From: Candidatus Obscuribacter sp.
GTDB lineage: Bacteria > Cyanobacteriota > Vampirovibrionia > Obscuribacterales > Obscuribacteraceae
Reading direction: 5' to 3'
Length of the DNA stretch: 64,000 nt
Assembly: GCA_016712465.1 (NCBI GenBank)
Contig: JADJQZ010000001.1
Coordinates: 2,170,001 to 2,234,000 of the forward strand
The notes beneath the pieces were generated by a model. It did no database searches and was not told where the DNA came from. It saw nothing but the letters and a program-made list of their open reading frames with translations. Below are positions 14,856 through 24,026 of the stretch, piece by piece. The position numbers and the translations under genes are program-made. The first letter of the stretch is position 1; each line of letters opens with the position of its first letter.

Positions 14856-17255
14856 ATGAGATTCAAGGCAAGGCTCGCAGTTTCAGTAGCACTGCTTTCA
14901 ACAATCATTGTAAGCGTCAACGGCGCTCAGGCTCAGTTGGGCGGCATTGATCTTACCCAGTTGCCCGCTCTATTAGATGTGGAAGGGCGCCGGGTGCAAC
15001 TGGAGAAAACAGTGAATGAGGCTGTTTTAGCCGGTCGCCTCTCCAGCGTCGACAGTGAAGCTTTCAAAAAAGAGCTGAATCGCATCAAAGATCTGGAAGC
15101 CGGCTACAGAGCCAGCGGCAAACTCTCCATCTGGCAGAAGACCAGACTTTCGCTGGAACTCGATGTTATTTCTTCCAATCTGGAAAGAACCATGGGCACC
15201 CGCAAGGAAGTGGGCTTGACCGATCTGGCCGGCAAGGAGACGGAACTGGCCTCTCGCTTGAGCGCCGCCTTGAGTTCCGGTCGTCTCACCAACCTGGAAG
15301 TGTCCGGTTTGAACCAGGAATTGGATGCCATCAAGAACAAAGAAAACCTTTACAAGCAGGCCGGTGCTCTCAATAACACCCAGACCCTTGAAATTGCCCT
15401 TGATCTCGATAAGCTTTCCTCCAAATTGGAAGCCCAGCTCAAGGCTAGAACCGGTGCCGATGTCAACTATTCGGCCAGGCGCGCAGAACTTCGAACCCGC
15501 CTGAAAGACTTGCTCACCGCCGGCCGCATTTCTCAAACAGAGGCTGATACCTATAATCAGGAATTGAATCGTATTGAGAGCCGGGAAGCCAGTTTAACCG
15601 CCGGTGGTAATACCCTTACCGTCACCGATCAGCTTTCTTTAGCCCTCGATCTGGAGCGGGTCAATTCGGCTCTGGAAAGATACACCGCTGGTGTCACTTC
15701 CGTGGGTTTGCCCGGCATCGACGCCATGCAGACGGCTCTGGAAAAGCGCCTCAGCGATAATCAGGCAGCCGGTAAGTTCACCGTTCAGCAATACGGCGAG
15801 TTGAAACAGGAGTTCGATCGCATTGCTCAGGTGGAAAATAATTACCGTTCCGACGGTATTCTTTCCGATAGCGAAACTTTGACTCTCTCTTCCTCGCTTG
15901 ATGCCTTGAATCGCAAAATCGACAGTACCCTAACGGCCAACACACCTCAGCCCGGAGCCGGTCTGGCCGGTCGTCAGGCTGAGTTGCTAAAGAAACTGGA
16001 CGGCGCCAAAGCCTCCCAGCGACTTTCGGAAGTGCAGTATCAAGATCTGCGCGGTAAGTTGGATCAAACCTCCGCCCGTGAAAGACTTTACCGCGCCGAC
16101 GGCGTTCTTACCGATGCCGAGACGCTCTCCCTGGCCAGTGAGCTGGACACCATTTCCGGTCAAATTGATAGAAGCCTGGCGCCTCTTCCCGATCTTGCTT
16201 CGACCAGAGCGGCTATCGAAAAACGCGTGCAGGACGGTCTTGCTTCCGGGCGCTTGAGTCCCGCTGCCGAAAGTGAATTGCGTTCGGATCTGAGCCGCGT
16301 CGTGCAGCTTGAGTCGGCTTTCAAAAGCGGTACCGGTTCTCTCAACGACGAGCAAGTAGCGCACCTGGCGCGGGAATACACCGCCATTGGTGGCAGACTT
16401 GATAAGACCATGACGGCTCTGCCTGATGTCACTGTCAAACGCACCGATTTGGAACGCAAGATTACCGAAGGCGAAGCGGCCGGCGTGCTCTCTGCCGGGC
16501 AAGTTTCCGACATGCGCCGGGAATTGTCGAGAATTGCCTCTGTAGAAGCCAGTTTTCGCAGCTCCGATAACAGTTTGTCGGACTGGGAAGTGATGACCCT
16601 GAACCGTGACCTGGAGAGACTGGACTCGGATGTGGTGCGCCTGATGGCTGCCCACAGTGTTACACCGGCTGCCGCCGTCAACGCTCCCTTCGATACGAAA
16701 GGGCACTGGGCCGAATCTTATGTCGGACAGTTGACCCAGCGTTCCATCATCGGTGGTTTTCCGGATGGCTCCTTTAAACCAGATGACGGTATCACCCGTG
16801 CCCAGTTTGCGGCCATCGCCATGAAGGCTTTGAATGTGCCGGCTGCCAGCGGACCCGCTACATTTAAAGATGTGGCTCCCACCTACTGGGCCAATAAAGC
16901 CATTGCCGCGGTAAGTCAGGCTGGTCTGGTGACCGGTTTCCCCGACGGTAGCTTCAAGCCTGAGGACAAAATCACAAGAGCCCAGGCTCTCGTTATTCTA
17001 GCCAAGGCTCTGCCCACCGGTCTGGTCGACACTTCCATCCTCAACAGCTATCAGGACGGTTCTTCGGTGCCGGCCTGGGCCGCACCTTCCGTGGCCAAGG
17101 CTGCTAAGGCGAGAATTCTTGTCAGCTATCCAGATCCCAGTGCCATCAAACCTAATGTCAATGCCACCAGGGCCGATGTAGCCGCTCTCACCTATCAAAC
17201 TCTGATCAATTTGGGACAGAAGTTGCCCATGATCAAAGTCGGACTGGAAAAGTAG
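14856..17255 (+). CDS. SLH-domain surface protein with seven internal repeats
   Basis: A 799-residue secreted protein. Residues 1-27 are a signal peptide (ending NGAQAQ). Residues about 40-605 hold seven tandem copies of a roughly 75-80-residue helical unit with the pattern R-x-x-L-x(10)-aGrLs, then eL-x-rI, a lEa-x-y segment and a Ls-x-x-e-x-l-x-La-x-dLd end; the linkers carry Ala/Pro/Thr. Residues about 610-790 are three S-layer homology domains (GHWAESYVGQL, GGFPDGSFKPDDGITRAQF, VTGFPDGSFKPEDKITRAQ, and a more diverged third copy). SLH triplets bind secondary cell-wall polymer or peptidoglycan; in Gram-negatives such as cyanobacteria they anchor envelope proteins to the peptidoglycan. A GGAGGG ribosome site precedes the ATG. 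The repeats are not a domain I can name. Confidence 0.9.
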   Translation: MRFKARLAVSVALLSTIIVSVNGAQAQLGGIDLTQLPALLDVEGRRVQLEKTVNEAVLAGRLSSVDSEAFKKELNRIKDLEAGYRASGKLSIWQKTRLSLELDVISSNLERTMGTRKEVGLTDLAGKETELASRLSAALSSGRLTNLEVSGLNQELDAIKNKENLYKQAGALNNTQTLEIALDLDKLSSKLEAQLKARTGADVNYSARRAELRTRLKDLLTAGRISQTEADTYNQELNRIESREASLTAGGNTLTVTDQLSLALDLERVNSALERYTAGVTSVGLPGIDAMQTALEKRLSDNQAAGKFTVQQYGELKQEFDRIAQVENNYRSDGILSDSETLTLSSSLDALNRKIDSTLTANTPQPGAGLAGRQAELLKKLDGAKASQRLSEVQYQDLRGKLDQTSARERLYRADGVLTDAETLSLASELDTISGQIDRSLAPLPDLASTRAAIEKRVQDGLASGRLSPAAESELRSDLSRVVQLESAFKSGTGSLNDEQVAHLAREYTAIGGRLDKTMTALPDVTVKRTDLERKITEGEAAGVLSAGQVSDMRRELSRIASVEASFRSSDNSLSDWEVMTLNRDLERLDSDVVRLMAAHSVTPAAAVNAPFDTKGHWAESYVGQLTQRSIIGGFPDGSFKPDDGITRAQFAAIAMKALNVPAASGPATFKDVAPTYWANKAIAAVSQAGLVTGFPDGSFKPEDKITRAQALVILAKALPTGLVDTSILNSYQDGSSVPAWAAPSVAKAAKARILVSYPDPSAIKPNVNATRADVAALTYQTLINLGQKLPMIKVGLEK

Positions 17256-17269
17256 AGTCGCAAGAGAGA

Positions 17270-17668
17270 CTAAGCAAGACCACGCGGCGCAAAAGCAGCG
17301 TGGTCTTTTGCTAACCACTTAAATACCGACTCTTCAATCTCGACTTTTTGGAAGTCGTTTTGGTAGGCGTGATTAAGGGCAATGTTCATCAGTTCTGTTG
17401 CCAGGTGGTCGTCCAGGTCGTCGGCCAGAAGCAGGTGTTTGACTTTCAGCACAAGACCATCGTCGCTGCTCCTGGCACCCAGGTAACCCTGAACTTCTCC
17501 ATTCTCTTCTATCACCAGGAAGATGCCGTCCTTGCCAAAGTAATTGGCTTCTATATTGCGCAGGTCTTGCTCCTCACCATTAAGCGGTACGGCCGCCTTT
17601 TCATACTTAGCCTCAGTGAGGGCTTGAATGCCCTTCTCGTCCTGTCTTGCGCCGATTCTAATTTGCAT
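17270..17668 (-). CDS. GNAT-like acetyltransferase domain protein
   Basis: A 132-residue protein with the strand-helix pattern of a GCN5-related N-acetyltransferase: IRIGARQDEKGIQAL at the start, FLVIEENGEVQGYLGAR in the central strands, then LLLADDLDDHLATELMNIAL and a final VEIEESVFKWLAKDHAAF. The usual acetyl-CoA pyrophosphate loop (Q/R-x-x-G-x-G/A) is not recognisable, so activity is uncertain. Its C-terminal codons lie inside the terminator of the convergent SLH gene. Substrate unknown. Confidence 0.55.
   Translation of the reverse strand: MQIRIGARQDEKGIQALTEAKYEKAAVPLNGEEQDLRNIEANYFGKDGIFLVIEENGEVQGYLGARSSDDGLVLKVKHLLLADDLDDHLATELMNIALNHAYQNDFQKVEIEESVFKWLAKDHAAFAPRGLA
17276..17307 (+). 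terminator. Terminator after the SLH gene
   Basis: A perfect 10-base stem AAGACCACGC (17276-17285) with GCGTGGTCTT (17298-17307), a 12-base loop and a TTTT end, 20 bases after the SLH stop codon. It overlaps the last codons of the convergent GNAT-like gene. Confidence 0.7.
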
Positions 17669-17725
17669 TTGACTGATGCTTCCGATAGAGAAATGAATTT
17701 AGTTCAGATGTGATTTTAAAGCAAA

Positions 17726-17751
17726 AAAATAACCGGTTGCCCGGTTATTTT
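17726..17751. terminator. Bidirectional terminator after hppA
   Basis: AAAATAACCGG (17726-17736) and CCGGTTATTTT (17741-17751) form an 11-base perfect stem with a TTGC loop, flanked by A-run and T-run on either side. It lies about 35 bases beyond the hppA stop on the minus strand, and about 60 bases upstream of the GNAT-like start. Confidence 0.7.
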
Positions 17752-17784
17752 CTTGTTTTTGTTTGTCCCGTCTGAATTGCCGAC

Positions 17785-19878
17785 TTATTTAACCAGGAAG
17801 GCAACCAGAAGCAGAGCCACGATGTTCAAGATTTTGATCATGGGGTTGATGGCCGGACCAGCCGTATCTTTATAGGGATCGCCTACGGTGTCGCCGGTGA
17901 CCGCTGCTTTGTGAGCATCGGAACCTTTGCCGCCGTGGTTGCCTTCTTCGATATACTTCTTGGCGTTGTCCCAGGCGCCGCCGCCGGAGGTCATGGAGAT
18001 TGCCACGAAGAGACCGGTGACGATGGAACCCACCAACACACCGCCAAGAATCTTAGCAGCGGCATATTCACCGGGAAGAGCGTGATTGAGCCAGAAGGCG
18101 CCAAGCATGGCGATTACCACCGGCGTGCCTACGGGCAAGAGGGCCGGCACAATCATCTTCTTGAGGGCGGCGGAAGTAACGATGTCCACGCATCTGGCAT
18201 AGTCAGGCTTGCCTGTACCTTCCATGATGCCCGGGATTTCTCTGAACTGCCGTCTCACTTCTTCCACCACCATACCGCCGGCAGCACCGACGGATTCCAT
18301 GGCTAAAGCGGCGAAGACGAAAGGAATGAGACCACCCAGGAAGAGACCGGCCAGAACATAAGGGCTGGAGAGGTCGAAGGTGATACCGGTTGCGGCACCA
18401 CCGGTTTTAGCGATGGCCAGATTCAATTCCTCGGTGTAGGAACTGAAAAGAACGATGGCTGCCAGACCGGCCGAACCGATGGCATAGCCTTTGGTTACGG
18501 CTTTGGTGGTATTACCCACGGCATCGAGGGGGTCGGTAACGTTGCGCACTTCCTTAGGCAATTCCGACATTTCGGCGATACCGCCGGCATTGTCGGTGAT
18601 TGGTCCGTAGGAGTCGATGGCTACGATGATACCAGCCATGGAGAGCATGGACATGGCTGCCAGAGCCACTCCAAACACTCCGCAGAGGGCATAGGAGACG
18701 AGGATACCGGCTACGATGGTGATTACCGGATAGGCAGTGGACTTCATCGACACGGCCAGACCGGCGATGATGTTGGTGGCATGACCGGTTTCAGAGGCTT
18801 TGGCGATGTACTTGACCGGCGGAAATTCCGTGGAGGTGTAGTACTCGGTGATGTATACCAGAAGACCGGTGACAACCAGACCGACCATGGAAGCCAGGAA
18901 GAAAGACATTGTAGTTACGTCTTTACCGCCAATCTGCAGACCCTGCATCATCTTATCGGTGATGAACCAGAAAGAAACACCGGCCAGAACTCCGGCTACG
19001 ATCAGACCTTTATAGAGAGCGCCCATGATATTGGTGCTCTTGCCGAGCTTGACGCACATGGCCCCTATGACCGAGGTGACGATGGAAGCGGCACCCAGAA
19101 CCAGCGGATAAACGATGACGTTTTGAGCACCGCCGGCTTCGATTTGAGCATGGAATACCTGGTGAGCCAGGAGCATGGTGGCAACGGCGGTGACGGCATA
19201 GGTTTCGAACAGGTCGGCAGCCATACCGGCGCAGTCACCCACGTTGTCGCCGACGTTGTCGGCGATGACGGCAGGGTTTCTCGGGTCATCTTCAGGAATT
19301 CCGGCTTCTACTTTACCTACGAGGTCGGCGCCGACGTCGGCGGCCTTAGTGTAGATACCGCCGCCCAGACGGGCGAAGACTGAGATCAAACTGGCGCCGA
19401 AGCCGAGACCGACCAGGGCGTTCACGTCATTGGTTGCCATATAGAACCCGGCCACGCCGAGAAGACCGAGACCAACAACCAGAAGACCGGTTACCGATCC
19501 GCCTTTGAAGGCGACCGAAAGCGCTGCTTCCAGACCGTTGCGGGCGGCTTCCGCCGTGCGCACATTGGCTCTCACCGAGACGTACATGCCGACGAAACCG
19601 GAGAGAGCGGAGAGCACGGCGCCCACCAGGAAGCCTGCGGCTGTGACCCAGTTGAGGGTCAAGCCGATAATGATGAAGAGCACGGCACCGACACCGGCTA
19701 CCGTGGTGTACTGCCTGTTCATGTAGGCGCTGGCGCCTTCCTGAATGGCGGCGGCAATCTGCTGCATCCGCTCATTGCCGGGACTGAGACCGAGAACGCT
19801 GGAGCCGGCCCAGCCTCCGTATGCTAGTGCAACTGCGCCGCAGCCCAGCACACCAAATAGAGTCGTATCACCCATCAT
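17785..19878 (-). CDS. hppA: K+-insensitive pyrophosphate-energised proton pump
   Basis: A membrane H+-translocating pyrophosphatase of 697 residues with about 16 spans; it couples PPi hydrolysis to outward proton transport. The catalytic acidic motifs are present: DDPRNPAVIADNVGDNVGD, DNAGGIAEMS and GDTVGDPYKDTAGPAINPM. In GNTTKAVTKGYAIG the Lys and the following Thr occupy the positions that distinguish K+-independent H+-pumps from K+-dependent ones (which have Ala and Gly). The ATG has GGGAG upstream. It is transcribed alone, ended by the hairpin at 17726-17751. Proximity to the phosphate transport genes at 12.4-14.1 kb suggests a phosphate/pyrophosphate-centred energy economy, but they are not in one operon. 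Confidence 0.96.
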   Translation of the reverse strand: MMGDTTLFGVLGCGAVALAYGGWAGSSVLGLSPGNERMQQIAAAIQEGASAYMNRQYTTVAGVGAVLFIIIGLTLNWVTAAGFLVGAVLSALSGFVGMYVSVRANVRTAEAARNGLEAALSVAFKGGSVTGLLVVGLGLLGVAGFYMATNDVNALVGLGFGASLISVFARLGGGIYTKAADVGADLVGKVEAGIPEDDPRNPAVIADNVGDNVGDCAGMAADLFETYAVTAVATMLLAHQVFHAQIEAGGAQNVIVYPLVLGAASIVTSVIGAMCVKLGKSTNIMGALYKGLIVAGVLAGVSFWFITDKMMQGLQIGGKDVTTMSFFLASMVGLVVTGLLVYITEYYTSTEFPPVKYIAKASETGHATNIIAGLAVSMKSTAYPVITIVAGILVSYALCGVFGVALAAMSMLSMAGIIVAIDSYGPITDNAGGIAEMSELPKEVRNVTDPLDAVGNTTKAVTKGYAIGSAGLAAIVLFSSYTEELNLAIAKTGGAATGITFDLSSPYVLAGLFLGGLIPFVFAALAMESVGAAGGMVVEEVRRQFREIPGIMEGTGKPDYARCVDIVTSAALKKMIVPALLPVGTPVVIAMLGAFWLNHALPGEYAAAKILGGVLVGSIVTGLFVAISMTSGGGAWDNAKKYIEEGNHGGKGSDAHKAAVTGDTVGDPYKDTAGPAINPMIKILNIVALLLVAFLVK

Positions 19879-20217
19879 TTACTCCCTAAATTCGCTTGAC
19901 GAACTGCATCCAGGATTGCCCCGGGCGTTCGAATATTTCAGTTTTTCTGATAATTCGTTTTGCCCCTAACTGATAACTAAGCAGCTAAGTGCTCTGCCAG
20001 ATTACCAGGTGGTGAGCCCTTTAGCCGGAACTCAATTTAATTTTGCTTGATAGCGCGACTTGATACCGCTAATGGTTAGCAGTTATCGATTGCTTATCCA
20101 GGTTGTATAAAAGTAGTCCATGTTATGATGAACCTCTTTGGATCTGGTTCTATTGGCCCCGGCCAATAACCGAAGGTCAAAACAGGTTGTCATCAAGAAG
20201 GCGTTCTAAAGTCGAGT
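19879..20217. other. Divergent intergenic region hppA / amidase
   Basis: 339 bases between the divergent hppA and amidase genes, expected to carry both promoters. No convincing -35/-10 pair was found. It contains a perfect inverted repeat, TATTGGCC (20151-20158) and GGCCAATA (20161-20168) around CC, 50 bases before the amidase start, which could be an operator or a short RNA hairpin. Nothing else was recognised. Confidence 0.45.
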
Positions 20218-22119
20218 ATGCGGGTGTTTCGGCAAGCATTTAGTGAAGAAGGCGGGCTCCTGCAAGTAGTTTTTCAGCTCAGCCTGGCCCTCACCTTGCT
20301 GGCTGCCCCTGCCGCTCTCGCTCAGGGCTATGCTCCCTCCTATAAAACTGTCAGGAGCGCCGGTATCAAGGTTCTCTCCATCGAGGAGAGGGCGGCTGAG
20401 CGCACTATATATGTGAAGCTGGCCCGGGATGCCGTGGTCGGGCGTCCACTTTTCAACTACCTGCCCGGTGAGGGCGGCGACACCATCTTGACTGCCGATT
20501 TTGAAGGGCTGTCAAGCAACTTGCCCTCAAGGGTAATTAGACTGAATTCACCTGAAAATCGTCTCAATCGGGAAGCTCGCTTATCGGGCATTAAGGAAAT
20601 TCATTTTGCCGAGATTCAGGCCGATAAACCGCGTTTGCGATTTTCCTTTGTGGCCAGAGACCCGCAGATATTGAAGAGTGTGGCCGTCGGCACTGCGCCT
20701 GGGCTTCTTAAGATCACCTGGGGGGCGCCTGAGAAGACCGTGGCAAAAAGTGAGGCTCCGCCTCTGGCACCGCCCATCAAAAAGGGCAGTTCGCCTAGAG
20801 CGGCCCTGGCAGAAACAGAAAGCAGCAGCGTTGAGGCTTCCAAGGAAAAGGTAGAGAAAGCCGGGGTAAAGCCGAAGTCGGGTTGGTTCTCCCGCTTGAA
20901 GGAACGCACCCTGGACATGATCGGCTTGAATGACGAGAAGTCACAACTGGAAGGTGAAGGGAGTGGTGCCGTCAAGGATGGTTTAGAAGCGGCCGGGGGC
21001 GGGGCGCGGGCGGTGGCACCGAATGCAGTGGCGGAAGGTAATCCTAGTTCGGAGGCGGAAGAGAGCCGCCGCGAAGTAGTGGATTATGGACCGCCGCCTC
21101 AAATTACCCTTGAGAAAGCTGATGCTATGGGCAGTGGCGCCAAGCTGGAAATTTTCCGGGTGGAAATGCCTGCCGGCAAAGAGCTGACCTATAAGTCGTT
21201 CCGTCTCAAGAATCCCGATCGCTATGTCATGGATATTCCCGATCTGCGTTCCATTGCCAATGCTACATTGCCCGATGTTTTGGCATCGCCCCTGGTGCGC
21301 TCCATCCGCGTGGGCATTCCCAATGCAGATAATGGTGTCGGCCGCCTGGTGCTGGAATTGGAAGAAGGAGTGAATGTAGACGAGCTATTCCATTCCGGCT
21401 CTACTTATATGACTATGACCTTGAGTAAGGGCTTGAGTGGGGGCGGCGGTGGTGTTTCCTCTTCCACATCTATTGCCGCCGGCCCCATCGTGGTGCCGAG
21501 GGCGCCGGATGAAACCGTGATTGTCCTTGATGCCGGGCATGGTGGCAGTGATCCAGGCGCACAGAGAGCCGATGTGAATGAAAAAGATGTGACCATGGCT
21601 ATCATCAACAAGCTCAAGAAAGTATTGGAAGGCAAGGGTGCCAGAGTTGTTCTGACCAGAGCCGATGACACTTTCATTTCGCTGGAAGAACGGGTGCGAA
21701 TCACCAATCAAGTCAATCCAAATTTGTTTCTATCCGTTCATATTAATTCGTTGCAAAGTACGTCGGATATCCATGGTATAGAAACTTATTACCAAACCGA
21801 TAGAAGTCTTCCCCTGGCAAACAGGGTGCACGAGAGCCTGGTGACCGGTCTGGCCGCTCCCGATCGCTCGGTCAGGCGTGCGCGCTTTTATGTCATCAAT
21901 CACACACCGGTGCCGGCCATTCTGGCGGAAGTCGGCTACATTACAAATAAGACTGAAAGGGATAGGTTAATCTCTTCTGATTACCAGCATAAGATTGCCA
22001 ACGCTCTAGCTCGCGGTGTTATGCTCTATCTGCAGGATGCAAATAAGGGAAGCGACGCTCTCGCTAAAAAGCATCCTTCGCAATTAGCGACTTCCGGTAG
22101 TGCAAAAGTAGCGAAATAG
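20218..22119 (+). CDS. AMIN-domain N-acetylmuramoyl-L-alanine amidase
   Basis: A 633-residue periplasmic zinc amidase that cleaves peptide stems from peptidoglycan, as AmiC-type enzymes do during cell separation. There is a signal peptide (about residues 18-40, ending LAQGYAP). An AMIN domain lies around residues 300-400 (KLEIFRVEMPAGKELTYK, VMDIPDLRSI), and possibly a weaker one near 45-170. The C-terminal Amidase_3 domain (about 435-610) has its zinc ligands in LDAGHGGSDPGA, NEKDV and LSVHINS, and the catalytic Glu in LAEVGYITN. A Ser/Ala/Lys-rich linker of about 120 residues separates the halves. The gene starts a tight run with murI and the uracil-DNA glycosylase. Confidence 0.92.
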   Translation: MRVFRQAFSEEGGLLQVVFQLSLALTLLAAPAALAQGYAPSYKTVRSAGIKVLSIEERAAERTIYVKLARDAVVGRPLFNYLPGEGGDTILTADFEGLSSNLPSRVIRLNSPENRLNREARLSGIKEIHFAEIQADKPRLRFSFVARDPQILKSVAVGTAPGLLKITWGAPEKTVAKSEAPPLAPPIKKGSSPRAALAETESSSVEASKEKVEKAGVKPKSGWFSRLKERTLDMIGLNDEKSQLEGEGSGAVKDGLEAAGGGARAVAPNAVAEGNPSSEAEESRREVVDYGPPPQITLEKADAMGSGAKLEIFRVEMPAGKELTYKSFRLKNPDRYVMDIPDLRSIANATLPDVLASPLVRSIRVGIPNADNGVGRLVLELEEGVNVDELFHSGSTYMTMTLSKGLSGGGGGVSSSTSIAAGPIVVPRAPDETVIVLDAGHGGSDPGAQRADVNEKDVTMAIINKLKKVLEGKGARVVLTRADDTFISLEERVRITNQVNPNLFLSVHINSLQSTSDIHGIETYYQTDRSLPLANRVHESLVTGLAAPDRSVRRARFYVINHTPVPAILAEVGYITNKTERDRLISSDYQHKIANALARGVMLYLQDANKGSDALAKKHPSQLATSGSAKVAK

Positions 22120-22124
22120 CTCAA

Positions 22125-23054
22125 TTGGCGGCAAATCCTTACAAAAGAATTGGTTTGTTTGACTCCGGAGTGGGTGGTCTGTCCGTGCTCAGGCAGGTGG
22201 CCCTTTCTTGCAACGGTGCGCAATTTATATATCTGGGAGATGAGGCTCGCTGTCCTTACGGCAATCGCCAGAAGTCTGAGATCGGTCTCTTTGTTGACGA
22301 GATTGTTACCTATCTCACCAGTTTTCAGCTCGATGCTTTGATTATGGCTTGCAATACTTCTTGCGCCATGGCCCTTGATGTCGCCCAAGCGAGAATTCAA
22401 CGCAGTCCCGCCACTGCTCTTTTTGATTTGATTGAACCTACGGCTCAGTATCTGGCCGAGTCGGCCGAGTGCAGCAAAATCGGTGTCATGGCCACCTTTG
22501 GAACGGTCAGTACGCGTGCCTTTAGCCTGGCGCTCAGACGCCACGGTTACAGCGGTGAAGTGGCGGAAGTTGCCTGCCCGGCCCTTGTGCCTTTGATTGA
22601 GTCAGGGAAGCTTGCCGAGGAAGCCCAGAACGAACTTCTCAGGGCCGCCCTCAAGTCCTATCTGCTAAGCCTTGCCGGTTCCAGCATGATAATTCTCGGC
22701 TGTACCCATTTTCCCTTTGTGGCAAGCGATATCGAGTCTCTGCTTCTGACCGATAAAGACTTGCAAGCCTGTTTCCCAGAGGGAGTAAAGTTGATCGATC
22801 CGGCCCTTGTACTTTGCCGTCGACTTTTCCCCAGTGCCGTAAGTGGGTTGCCAGCTGAAGATAAATATGCGGAAGCGAGACAAATTGACTATTTCAGTCC
22901 GGCTTTCACCTTCTACACCACCGGCGCCGTGGAGTCCTTTGAGCGCGCCGCCGCTGCTTGTTTGAAGACCCCGGTGCCGCGCCCTCTGCACCTGGAGGTG
23001 TCGGTGCTGGAAGCGAACGGTTCGGCCAGTCGAAATTCAGTTGTGGAAATATAG
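22125..23054 (+). CDS. murI: Glutamate racemase
   Basis: Converts L-glutamate to D-glutamate for peptidoglycan peptides (cytoplasmic, cofactor-independent two-cysteine mechanism). The 309 residues contain IGLFDSGVGGLSVLRQV at the N-terminus, the first catalytic Cys in MACNTSCAMAL and the second in LGCTHFPF. The length is slightly above the usual 265-285 because of a tail after the domain (ending ASRNSVVEI). The start is TTG, 5 bases after the amidase stop, without a clear ribosome site, so it is probably translationally coupled. Context (amidase upstream) fits cell-wall metabolism. Confidence 0.95.
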   Translation: MAANPYKRIGLFDSGVGGLSVLRQVALSCNGAQFIYLGDEARCPYGNRQKSEIGLFVDEIVTYLTSFQLDALIMACNTSCAMALDVAQARIQRSPATALFDLIEPTAQYLAESAECSKIGVMATFGTVSTRAFSLALRRHGYSGEVAEVACPALVPLIESGKLAEEAQNELLRAALKSYLLSLAGSSMIILGCTHFPFVASDIESLLLTDKDLQACFPEGVKLIDPALVLCRRLFPSAVSGLPAEDKYAEARQIDYFSPAFTFYTTGAVESFERAAAACLKTPVPRPLHLEVSVLEANGSASRNSVVEI

Positions 23055-23057
23055 TTT

Positions 23058-23666
23058 ATGTCTAAAGAATCAGCCTTAGCCGGTTGCACCAGTTGGACCA
23101 GTCTTGCCGAAGTGGAAAAGGCTGCTAAGAATTGCCAGGACTGTGTGCTTTGCCAGACCCGTAACAAGGTGGTTTTTTACCGTGGCAGTGTGGACGCTAA
23201 GTTGATGATTATCGGCGAAGGTCCCGGTCAGAAGGAAGATGAGACAGGTCTTCCCTTTGTGGGCAGAGCCGGCCAACTTCTCGATAAGATTTTAGAAGCA
23301 GGCAATATATGCCGAGAGAAAGAAGTATATGTCTGCAATGTCGTCAAATGTCGTCCGCCTCAGAATCGCGTACCGGCCAGGGAAGAGGCCGATGCCTGCC
23401 GCAAATATCTGGAAGCGCAGATTGATTTAGTTAAACCAAAACTAATTCTTCTGGCAGGTGCAACCGCCGTGCAGCACGTGCTCAAGGTTAAGGATCCTAT
23501 AAGTCGTATTCGTGGACGGTGGTTTGATTTTCGATCCGGTGCTAAAGTAATGCCGATATTTCACCCCTCCTACCTGCTCAGGAACGACTCGAAAGAGCCG
23601 GGTTCTCCCAAGTGGCTCATGTGGCAGGACATCAAACTGGTGCGTAGTGCACTGGATGCAATTTAG
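23058..23666 (+). CDS. Family 4 uracil-DNA glycosylase (Fe-S)
   Basis: A 202-residue type-4 UDG, which removes uracil from DNA in base-excision repair. Seen motifs: cysteines in NCQDCVLCQTRN, GEGPGQKEDETGLPFVG (catalytic/water-activating motif with the uracil pocket), VCNVVKCRPPQNRVP with the third cluster cysteine, the fourth in EEADACRKYL, and the C-terminal HPSYLLRN. These fit a [4Fe-4S] cluster enzyme. It starts 3 bases after murI and is presumably in the same transcript. Confidence 0.92.
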   Translation: MSKESALAGCTSWTSLAEVEKAAKNCQDCVLCQTRNKVVFYRGSVDAKLMIIGEGPGQKEDETGLPFVGRAGQLLDKILEAGNICREKEVYVCNVVKCRPPQNRVPAREEADACRKYLEAQIDLVKPKLILLAGATAVQHVLKVKDPISRIRGRWFDFRSGAKVMPIFHPSYLLRNDSKEPGSPKWLMWQDIKLVRSALDAI

Positions 23667-23726
23667 GTTCGAGCACACCTTTTTCTTCAGCATATATTGG
23701 AAACGCTAAAGTATCGGGGGCTAGTA

Positions 23727-24026
23727 ATGGCTACAAAAGCAGAAAGTTTCTACGCTGATTTGTTGACTGCACAAATTGCTGATGCAGTGACGAATGATTT
23801 CGGCAAAGCGATATTGCGTTTGCCAAATCAGGGGCGTGGTTCTGTGCACGATGATGTGGATGTATATTTTTCCGCTATAGCAATGGAACAGGTTAATGCC
23901 ATTGCCGAGAAGCACGGCATAAACGACTCAGCCTGTTTGCATGAGATCTTTCAACTGACCAGACATAACTTGATTCAGGGCTTTCGCATCGGTCAGAACA
24001 TGCGCGGTAAGTATCAACCCTCTTAG
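23727..24026 (+). CDS. Conserved-looking small protein, unknown
   Basis: About 99 residues from the ATG at 23727, preferred over a TTG at 23697 because a GGGGG ribosome-type stretch precedes it. The product is soluble, has no signal or membrane segment, and shows no known motif; the C-terminus is basic (GFRIGQNMRGKYQPS). It lies 60 bases after the glycosylase gene and overlaps the end of the convergent membrane-protein gene by 4 bases. No function is proposed. Confidence 0.55.
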   Translation: MATKAESFYADLLTAQIADAVTNDFGKAILRLPNQGRGSVHDDVDVYFSAIAMEQVNAIAEKHGINDSACLHEIFQLTRHNLIQGFRIGQNMRGKYQPS

